This document shows, in pieces, positions 1 through 5,042 of a stretch of 5,633 nucleotides of DNA. Position numbers and translations under genes: made by a program. The stretch's first letter is position 1; each line of letters starts with the position of its first letter. The stretch comes from Solirubrobacterales bacterium 70-9 (GTDB lineage: Bacteria; Actinomycetota; Thermoleophilia; Solirubrobacterales; 70-9), in the NCBI GenBank assembly GCA_001898095.1, contig MKSH01000066.1, positions 1 through 5,633 of the forward strand. Reading direction: 5' to 3'. The notes below the pieces were generated by a model. It had not been told where the DNA came from. It ran no database searches and saw nothing but the letters and a program-made list of their open reading frames with translations.

Positions 1-1200
1 CTGGGGTGCCGCCACCGCGAGCAGCTCGCGGAATTCGGTCCCCGTGTCCCAGGCCTCCTGGGCGTTCTGTTGGACGACCCGGTAGGCATCGTCGCGGGTC
101 ATCCCGGACTCGACCAGGGCGGTCAGGGCGCGCTGGCTGAAGAGCGCCCCGTGGGTGATGTTCAGGTTGGAGAGCATGCGCTCGCGGTGGAGGGTCATCC
201 CCTCTGCGACCCCGGTCGCCAGCCCCTGCATGTAGTCGAGCAGGATCGTCGCGTCGGGCAGGATCACCCGCTCGGCGCCCGAGTGGGAGATGTCGCGCTC
301 GTGCCAGAGGGCGACGTCCTCGAAGCCGGTCTGGGCGTACCCGCGCAGGACGCGGGCGAGGCCGGTGATCCGCTCGGTGCGGATCGGGTTGCGCTTGTGG
401 GGCATCGCCGAGGAGCCCTTCTGGCCCGCCCGGAACGGCTCCTCCACCTCGCGGACCTCAGTTTTCTGCAGGTTGCGGACCTCGGTGGCGAAGCGCTCGA
501 GCCCGCTGCCGGCGAGGGCGATCGCGGCGGTCAGCTCGGCGTGGCGGTCGCGCGGGATCACCTGGGTGGCGACGTCCTCGCGCCCCAGCCCGAGCTTCTC
601 CATCACCCGCGCCTCGACCGTCGGCGGCACCGAGGCGTAGGTCCCGACCGCGCCCGAGAGCTTGCCGTAGGCGAGCTGCTCGAAGGCAGCTTCGAGGCGC
701 TTCAGATTGCGGTCGGCCTCGAAGGCGAAGCCCGCCAGCCGCAGCCCGAAGGTGGTCGGCTCGGCGTGGACGCCGTGGGTGCGGCCGACGCAGAGGGTGT
801 CGCGCTCCTCCAGCGCCCGCGCGACCAGCGCGTCACGGTAGGCCTTCGCCCCGGTGACGAGGATCTCGCCCGCCGCCTGCAGCTGCAGCGCCAGTGCCGT
901 GTCGAGCACGTCGGAGGAGGTCAGCCCGTAGTGGATCCAGCGGGCGCCCTCCTCGCCGACCGAGGCGGCGACCACGTCGACGAAGGCGGCGACGTCGTGG
1001 TCGGTGATCTTCTCCCGCTCGTCGACCGCCTCGACCGTGAAGGCGGCGCGGTTGCGCGCCGCTGCCGCCACCTCGGCCGGGACGACGCCCTCCTCCGCCC
1101 ACGCGTCGGTGGCGGCGAGCTCGACCCTGAGCCAGGTCTCCAGCTTCGACTGCTGGGTCCAGACGGCGCCGATCTCAGGCCGGGTGTAACGCGGGATCAC
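1..1200 (-). CDS. purB: Adenylosuccinate lyase, 3' end cut by window edge
   Basis: PurB carries out two beta-eliminations in cytoplasmic purine synthesis: SAICAR to AICAR plus fumarate, and adenylosuccinate to AMP plus fumarate. The frame is open from a GTG at 1200-1198 to the window edge, giving 400 codons. Family members of the Bacillus/Thermotoga type have about 430 residues, so roughly 30 are missing. The N-terminus VIPRYTRPEIGAVW matches the usual family start and fixes the GTG. The fumarase/aspartase superfamily signature GSSAMPHKRNP sits at residues 262-272 and includes the mobile-loop catalytic Ser (about 263). The active-site histidines are all present: H68 in DHDVAAF, H90 in IHYGLTSSD and H142 in GRTHGVHAEPTTFG. 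The start codon overlaps the purE stop by 4 bases (GTGA) and has no good Shine-Dalgarno, so translation is probably coupled to purE. Glutamate codons are almost all GAG. The function call is very secure. Confidence 0.97.
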   Translation of the reverse strand, partial: MIPRYTRPEIGAVWTQQSKLETWLRVELAATDAWAEEGVVPAEVAAAARNRAAFTVEAVDEREKITDHDVAAFVDVVAASVGEEGARWIHYGLTSSDVLDTALALQLQAAGEILVTGAKAYRDALVARALEERDTLCVGRTHGVHAEPTTFGLRLAGFAFEADRNLKRLEAAFEQLAYGKLSGAVGTYASVPPTVEARVMEKLGLGREDVATQVIPRDRHAELTAAIALAGSGLERFATEVRNLQKTEVREVEEPFRAGQKGSSAMPHKRNPIRTERITGLARVLRGYAQTGFEDVALWHERDISHSGAERVILPDATILLDYMQGLATGVAEGMTLHRERMLSNLNITHGALFSQRALTALVESGMTRDDAYRVVQQNAQEAWDTGTEFRELLAVAAPQ

Positions 1201-1664
1201 GCGTTGATTATCCGCGCGGCGAGCACGCCCGCGTTTTTCGCCCCGTCGATAGCCACGCAGGCGACCGGGATCCCGGGCGGCATCTGCACCGCCGAGAGCA
1301 GCGCGTCGAGCCCGCCGAGGCTCTTGCCGAGGATCGGCACGCCGATCACCGGCAGGTCGGTCTGCGCCGCGGCGACCCCGGGCAGGGCGGCGCTCATCCC
1401 GGCGCCGGCGATGATCACCTTCAGCCCGCGCGCCCGCGCGGTCGTGCAGAACTCATGGACCTTGTCCGGATCGCGATGCGCGCTCATCACGTGGATTTCG
1501 GACTTGATGCCCTGTTCGTCCAGGTATTTCTGCGCCGGGAGCATCTTCTCCATGTCGTTTTTCGACCCCATGATGATCCCGACCAGCGTCCCCGACTCCT
1601 CGAACTCCTGCTCGATCTGCTCGATCTGAGCCTCGGTCTGCGTCTCCGGGGTGATGTCGCTCAT
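1197..1664 (-). CDS. purE: AIR carboxylase / N5-CAIR mutase catalytic subunit PurE (class I-like, His-to-Ala variant)
   Basis: PurE makes CAIR in purine synthesis, by rearranging N5-CAIR (with PurK) or, in other classes, by carboxylating AIR directly with CO2. The protein has 155 residues. Visible family motifs are GIIMGSKND (29-37), SAHRDPDKV (61-69, with H63 matching E. coli H45), AGAGMSAALPG (86-96), PVIGVPI (105-111) and SAVQMPPGIPVA (124-135). At the place of E. coli H75 (AGAGGAAHLPG) this protein has A93. The C-terminus ends at ARIINA and lacks the last 25 or so residues of the E. coli protein, as in shorter bacterial homologues. About 25 residues rich in Glu and Gln precede the core. 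The ATG is supported by an AGAGGA Shine-Dalgarno 5 bases upstream, so the extension is probably real. It lies 45 bases after purD and overlaps purB by 4 bases. Family assignment is secure; which reaction it prefers is open. Confidence 0.95.
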   Translation of the reverse strand: MSDITPETQTEAQIEQIEQEFEESGTLVGIIMGSKNDMEKMLPAQKYLDEQGIKSEIHVMSAHRDPDKVHEFCTTARARGLKVIIAGAGMSAALPGVAAAQTDLPVIGVPILGKSLGGLDALLSAVQMPPGIPVACVAIDGAKNAGVLAARIINA

Positions 1665-1668
1665 GTGT

Positions 1669-1674
1669 TCCTCT
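1669..1674 (-). promoter_or_regulatory. Shine-Dalgarno of purE
   Basis: On the minus strand the sequence reads AGAGGA, then 4 bases, then the purE ATG. It supports the upstream ATG and therefore the Glu/Gln-rich N-terminal extension of PurE. It is the only strong ribosome site inside the pur cluster apart from that of the GYD gene; purD and purB rely on overlaps instead. Confidence 0.65.
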
Positions 1675-1709
1675 CGGGGGGTGTGGGTCGGACTGGTGGG
1701 ACTGGTGCT

Positions 1710-2987
1710 TCAGTGGTTGGCGACGCGCTCGACCGCGCGGGCGGCGATGTCGCCGCGGATCTGCATACCCGCAAAGGAGATCCGGCCAGCAGCATCGTAC
1801 GCGCGCTCCCGCGCCGCGGCCGGGTCGGGGCCGAGCCCGGTCACGTTCAGCACCCGGCCGCCGGCGGTGACGATCTCGCCATCCGCCGCGGCGGTGCCTG
1901 CGTGGGTGACCTCGGCGAGCTCCGCCGCCGCGTCGAGCCCGCTGATCACGTCGCCCTTGGAGGAGCTCTCCGGGTAGCCGGCCGAGGCGAGCACCACGGT
2001 CACCGCCCAGTCGTCGTCGAACTCGGCGGTCATCCCGGCCAGCCCGCCCGGCTCGCGCGCGGCGCGGAAGAGGTCGACCAGGTCGGAGCGCAGCCGCGGC
2101 AGCACCGCCTGCGTCTCGGGGTCGCCGAAGCGGACGTTGAACTCGATCACCTTGGGACCGTCGGCGCAGATCATCAGCCCGGCGTAGAGCACCCCGTGGA
2201 AGGGCGTGCCGCGCTCCGCCATCGCCGCGACCACCGGCCGGTGCACCTGCGCCACGATCTCCTCGATCGTCGCCGCATCGAAGCCCGGCACCGGCGAGTA
2301 GCTGCCCATGCCGCCGGTGTTCGGTCCCTCGTCGCCGTCGAAGATCCGCTTGTAGTCCTGGGCGGGGGAGAGGGGCACCACGTTCTCGCCGTCGCAGAGC
2401 GCCAGCAGCGAGAGCTCTTCGCCCTCGAGGAACTCCTCCATCACCACCGCGGTGGCGCCGAAGCGGCGCTCGGTGAAGTAGACGTCGAGCGCACCGCGCG
2501 CCTCGGCCTCGTCGGCGCAGAGGATCACCCCCTTGCCCGCGGCGAGGCCGTCGGCCTTCAGCACGGTCGGGTACTCGGTGCGCGCCAGCGCTGCCACCGC
2601 CTCCTCGTGGGTGCGGAGGAGGACGTGGGCCGCGGTCGGCACGCCGGCCGCGGCCATCAACTCCTTCGCGAAGGCCTTCGAGCCCTCCAGTTCGGCCGCC
2701 GCCTCGGTCGGGCCGAAGGCCGGGATCCCGGCCGCCTCGAGCGCGTCGACCGCGCCGACGACCAGCGCCGCCTCGGGCCCGATCACCGCCAGGTCGACGC
2801 CCCGCTCGGTCGCCAGCGCGACCAGCGCCGGGACGTCGTCGGCGGCGACTTCGGGAAAGACCTCGGCGTCGGCCGCGATCCCGGCGTTGCCCGGCGCGCA
2901 GAGGATCTCCGGTGCCGCCGCCGAGCGCGCCAGCGCCCGCACGATCGCGTGCTCGCGGCCGCCGCTGCCGACTACGAGTGCCTTCAA
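1710..2987 (-). CDS. purD: Phosphoribosylamine-glycine ligase (GAR synthetase)
   Basis: PurD joins phosphoribosylamine and glycine using ATP to form GAR, the second step of de novo purine synthesis, in the cytoplasm. The protein has 425 residues, a normal length for the family (E. coli 429). The N-domain starts with [14 protein letters not shown] (1-14). The ATP-grasp domain shows [11 protein letters not shown] (101-111), [15 protein letters not shown] (140-154), the acidic stretch [12 protein letters not shown] (182-193), and [20 protein letters not shown] (207-226). Metal and ATP binding lie in [13 protein letters not shown] (281-293). The C-domain has [11 protein letters not shown] (376-386) and [18 protein letters not shown] (401-418). 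No key residue appears lost. The start is TTG at 2987-2985, set by the canonical [10 protein letters not shown] start. It overlaps the stop of the preceding GYD gene by 4 bases (TTGA) and has no clear Shine-Dalgarno, so coupled translation is likely. Glutamate is encoded almost only by GAG. Confidence 0.97.
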   Translation of the reverse strand: MKALVVGSGGREHAIVRALARSAAAPEILCAPGNAGIAADAEVFPEVAADDVPALVALATERGVDLAVIGPEAALVVGAVDALEAAGIPAFGPTEAAAELEGSKAFAKELMAAAGVPTAAHVLLRTHEEAVAALARTEYPTVLKADGLAAGKGVILCADEAEARGALDVYFTERRFGATAVVMEEFLEGEELSLLALCDGENVVPLSPAQDYKRIFDGDEGPNTGGMGSYSPVPGFDAATIEEIVAQVHRPVVAAMAERGTPFHGVLYAGLMICADGPKVIEFNVRFGDPETQAVLPRLRSDLVDLFRAAREPGGLAGMTAEFDDDWAVTVVLASAGYPESSSKGDVISGLDAAAELAEVTHAGTAAADGEIVTAGGRVLNVTGLGPDPAAARERAYDAAGRISFAGMQIRGDIAARAVERVANH

Positions 2988-3259
2988 CCGAGCAGGTCCG
3001 CGGCGGGCATCGCGGTCAGCGTCCGGCTGGTCATCGTGCCGCGCGAGCCGAGCTCGACCGAGATCTTCGCCATCGTCCGCTCGTCGGGCGCCTCGATCAC
3101 GGTGACGAAGTCGTAGTCGCCGAGCGTCGCGTACTGGGTGACGACCTTGCCGCCCATCTGTTCGACCTCTTTGTTCACCTCGGTCACCCGGGCCGGGTTG
3201 TTCTTGAGGGTCCGAAGCCCCTCGGCGGTCAGGTTGGTCAGCATCAGGTAGGTCGGCAT
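2984..3259 (-). CDS. GYD-domain protein, first gene of the pur operon
   Basis: This is a 91-residue cytoplasmic protein with no signal peptide or membrane segment. It matches the GYD family (PF08734 from memory): [15 protein letters not shown] at the start, the signature LGDYDFV at 46-52, followed by EAPDE (56-60) and [13 protein letters not shown] (71-83). Family members are small alpha/beta, ferredoxin-like proteins of unknown biochemical role, usually 90-105 residues, so it appears full length. The ATG is supported by a strong AGGAGG Shine-Dalgarno 5 bases upstream. Its stop codon overlaps the TTG start of purD (TTGA), so the two are probably cotranscribed and translated together. The proximity suggests a link to purine or phosphoribosylamine metabolism, but that is inference from position only. 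I do not assign a function. Confidence 0.88.
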   Translation of the reverse strand: MPTYLMLTNLTAEGLRTLKNNPARVTEVNKEVEQMGGKVVTQYATLGDYDFVTVIEAPDERTMAKISVELGSRGTMTSRTLTAMPAADLLG

Positions 3260-3264
3260 CTGCT

Positions 3265-3270
3265 CCTCCT
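3265..3270 (-). promoter_or_regulatory. Strong Shine-Dalgarno of the GYD gene
   Basis: On the minus strand an AGGAGG core, part of a longer GAGGAGGAG run, sits 5 bases before the ATG of the GYD gene. It is the best ribosome site in the window. Because purD follows with a TTG start inside the GYD stop codon and no site of its own, this sequence may set translation of both proteins. Confidence 0.8.
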
Positions 3271-3338
3271 CGTCAGATCCTAGTGGCCGCCGGCCGTTCC
3301 GTGGTTCCTCATCCGGCCAGGGGACGGATATCGAACCG

Positions 3339-3352
3339 CGCAGCCGGCTGCG
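3339..3352 (-). terminator. 14-base GC palindrome after the hydrolase gene, possible weak terminator
   Basis: CGCAGCCGGCTGCG is a perfect palindrome beginning 3 bases after the TAG stop of the hydrolase gene. As RNA it could form a 5-bp stem with a CCGG loop. No T-run follows on the minus strand, so it is not a classic intrinsic terminator. In high-GC Actinobacteria stem-loops without U-tracts may act as terminators or mRNA-end stabilisers. It could equally be a protein-binding site or chance in GC-rich DNA. Confidence 0.3.
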
Positions 3353-3355
3353 GAC

Positions 3356-5038
3356 CTAATACCCGGCCGGGTGCCGGACCACGAACCCTGCCGGGTAGGG
3401 CGGTTCGGCGTGCCAGCGGGGGCCGGTGCCGTGGGCGTCGCCGACGGTGTCCCAGCGCAGGCCGGCTATGACCACGTAGGTGTGGGTGGCGTTGGCGTAG
3501 ATCGTGATCCACTTCCCGGGACCCGGTTCGCCGTAGCTCTCCAGCGAGCCCGAGGTGAGCGGCGTATCGAGCAGGCCGGCGCTGTAGAGGGCGAAGCTGA
3601 CCGCGCCGGAGCAGTCGTAGCCGTAGGAGTAGAAGGAGGCGTGCCCGCCGCCCCAGACGTAGGGGGTGGTGGCGATCGAGTTGGCCGCCGCGATCGCCGC
3701 CTTCACCGCGGGCGGGGCGGAGGTCGGGGCGGCGGCGAGGCCGTTCGGCTGGAGTACGGCTTCGGCGCCCTGCACGGTGGTTTCGGCGGCCAGCGGGGCG
3801 ACCCGCCACTGGACCGTCGAGGCTTTGCAGCCGCCTTCGATCTGTTCGGCCTCTTCGAGCACCTCCTGCACGTACCACTCGGCCTGGTTGTGGGCGAAGA
3901 CGCCCGCTTCGAGCGAGCCCTTCGACCAGATCTCCCGTGCCAGGGTGGCGGCGGAGTCGAAGATGTCGGCGTGTTCGATGTGACCGTCGTCGTCGCCGTC
4001 GACCCGGTACTGCTTCCACTCGCTCGCTTCGAGGCCCAGCGGCCCGGTTTCTTCGAGCTCCTGCTTCGACATCCCGCGCCCGAAGTTCGACTCGAGCCGG
4101 GCGATCGCAGCCATCGCCCAGACGCCCCGCTTGCCGAGTTCGTAGCGGGCGGCGGCCCCCTCGAAGGCTTCCAGGTATTCGGCCGGGATCTGCTTGCGCC
4201 ATTCGGTGGCCGGGTCGCAGCGGAGAACTTCGATCTGCGGCGTCAGCCCGGCCTGGGTGAAGGCGGCGTCGCCGACTTCGGCGGCGTAGCAGCCGGCGTC
4301 GGCGAGGACCTCGGAGACGTACCAGTCGGCGTGGTTGTAGGCGTAGATCGCGCCATAGGTGTCGGTTGGCATCCCGGCGGCGGAGAGGTAGCGGGCGGCG
4401 GCGAAGATCGCGTCTTCGGGGTTGTTCGGGTCGGCGATGCCGTCGCCGTTGGCGTCGACCCCGTAGGTGGCCCAGGTCGAGGGCATGAACTGCATCCAGC
4501 CCTCGGCCCCCGCCGAGGAGGGTCCGAGGTTGGTGCCGAAGCCGGTCTCGACCGCGTTGATGCCGGCCAGGATCGCCGGGCCCTGCGAGCCGAGCCCGTA
4601 CTGGGCCGAGGCGCGCTGGTAGATCGGGATCAGCACCGGCGGCACCGCGGCGGCGGCGCAGGTCGAGGCGGAGAGGGCCGGGATCTGGAAGGTCGGCGCG
4701 GCTTTGTCGGTCCCCGCTTCTTCGCCCGCCCGTTCGGCCGCTTCGTCGGCTTCCTGTTCGGTTTTCGCTTCGGCGATTTCTTCTTCGCCTTTGGTGGGTT
4801 CTTCCGCCGTGGTGCCGCCGGAGGCCTGCGGGATGGTCGGGTGGCGGATCACTTCCGGCGCCAGGGGCGCGTTTTCGGTGACCGGTGCTTCGGTCGGCGC
4901 GCCGAGGCTTTCTCCGCGGGTGGGTTCGGAGGTATCAGGGGATTGCGCGGCAGCGGCGGCGCCGATCGGCAGGGCAAGGGCGGCGCTCAGCACGGCGGCG
5001 ACGGCGAGCGCGCGCAGCTTGGGGGAAGGAGACGTCAT
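3356..5038 (-). CDS. Secreted peptidoglycan hydrolase: two SLT-like modules plus NlpC/P60 peptidase
   Basis: This 560-residue exported protein likely cuts both glycan strands and peptide stems of the cell wall. Residues 1-31 form a signal peptide (K7, R9, a hydrophobic core, then an Ala run before Gln-Ser). Residues 32-125 are a disordered linker with an acidic patch at about 79-108. Module 1 (about 127-250) is MltB-like: catalytic Glu E164 in AVETGFG, GWMQFMPSTW (180-189), an EF-hand-like loop DANGDGIADPNNPEDAI (195-211) and YNHADWYV (234-241). Module 2 (about 274-404) repeats the layout: LESNFG with E316, an EF-hand-like loop from D347, and NQAEWYVQEVL (384-394). The C-terminal NlpC/P60 domain (about 443-558) has YVWGGG (460-465), YDCSG with C476, and H519 in NATHTYVVIAG. 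The ATG lies 4 bases after the preceding stop with no clear Shine-Dalgarno, implying coupling. Combined SLT and NlpC enzymes are typical of Gram-positive conjugation systems such as CwlT and TcpG. The wall-hydrolase role is secure; the secretion link is inference. Confidence 0.92.
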   Translation of the reverse strand: MTSPSPKLRALAVAAVLSAALALPIGAAAAAQSPDTSEPTRGESLGAPTEAPVTENAPLAPEVIRHPTIPQASGGTTAEEPTKGEEEIAEAKTEQEADEAAERAGEEAGTDKAAPTFQIPALSASTCAAAAVPPVLIPIYQRASAQYGLGSQGPAILAGINAVETGFGTNLGPSSAGAEGWMQFMPSTWATYGVDANGDGIADPNNPEDAIFAAARYLSAAGMPTDTYGAIYAYNHADWYVSEVLADAGCYAAEVGDAAFTQAGLTPQIEVLRCDPATEWRKQIPAEYLEAFEGAAARYELGKRGVWAMAAIARLESNFGRGMSKQELEETGPLGLEASEWKQYRVDGDDDGHIEHADIFDSAATLAREIWSKGSLEAGVFAHNQAEWYVQEVLEEAEQIEGGCKASTVQWRVAPLAAETTVQGAEAVLQPNGLAAAPTSAPPAVKAAIAAANSIATTPYVWGGGHASFYSYGYDCSGAVSFALYSAGLLDTPLTSGSLESYGEPGPGKWITIYANATHTYVVIAGLRWDTVGDAHGTGPRWHAEPPYPAGFVVRHPAGY

Positions 5039-5042
5039 CGAG

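Larger units (their letters stand above)
3260..3355 (-). promoter_or_regulatory. Intergenic gap before the pur operon; promoter expected but not clear
   Basis: This 96-base gap separates the wall hydrolase from the GYD-purD-purE-purB operon and is the only sizeable non-coding stretch in the window. A TAGGAT hexamer (minus strand, 3282-3277) resembles an actinobacterial -10 element, but there is no TTGACA-like -35 at proper spacing. It would also start the transcript almost at the Shine-Dalgarno. Just upstream is a short direct repeat, GGAAC-CAC-GGAAC on the minus strand (3308-3296). I cannot tell whether the operon has its own promoter here or is read through from the upstream genes. Confidence 0.3.

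Noticed and set aside
70..1629. Long plus-strand open frame of 519 codons opposite purB and purE
   Set aside because: It is a GC-rich antisense shadow: the minus strand encodes unmistakable PurB and PurE with intact motifs, and the plus-strand translation has no recognisable domain.
1681..1709. Tandem GGACTGGT repeat (1690-1697 and 1699-1706) between purD and purE as a regulatory repeat
   Set aside because: Two copies of 8 bases in a GC-rich 45-base spacer are easily due to chance, and no hairpin or riboswitch-like structure is visible.
1455..3116. Long plus-strand open frame of 553 codons opposite purD and the GYD gene
   Set aside because: It runs through four minus-strand genes in part or whole, is Arg/His/Gly/Val-rich as expected of antisense high-GC frames, and shows no family motif.
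3277..3282. TAGGAT as a firm -10 promoter element
   Set aside because: There is no -35 match at 16-19 bases, and the implied transcript start would fall on the Shine-Dalgarno. I kept it only as a weak remark in the gap entry.
3318..3342. tRNA T-loop-like GGTTCGAT on the minus strand, a possible tRNA remnant or attachment site
   Set aside because: The flanking bases do not form a 5-bp T-stem, and no anticodon arm, acceptor stem or CCA end is seen. I regard it as chance.
3309..4202. Minus-strand 297-codon open frame in another frame of the hydrolase gene
   Set aside because: It overlaps the hydrolase on the same strand, is very Arg-rich, and the hydrolase frame carries the NlpC and SLT motifs throughout this stretch.
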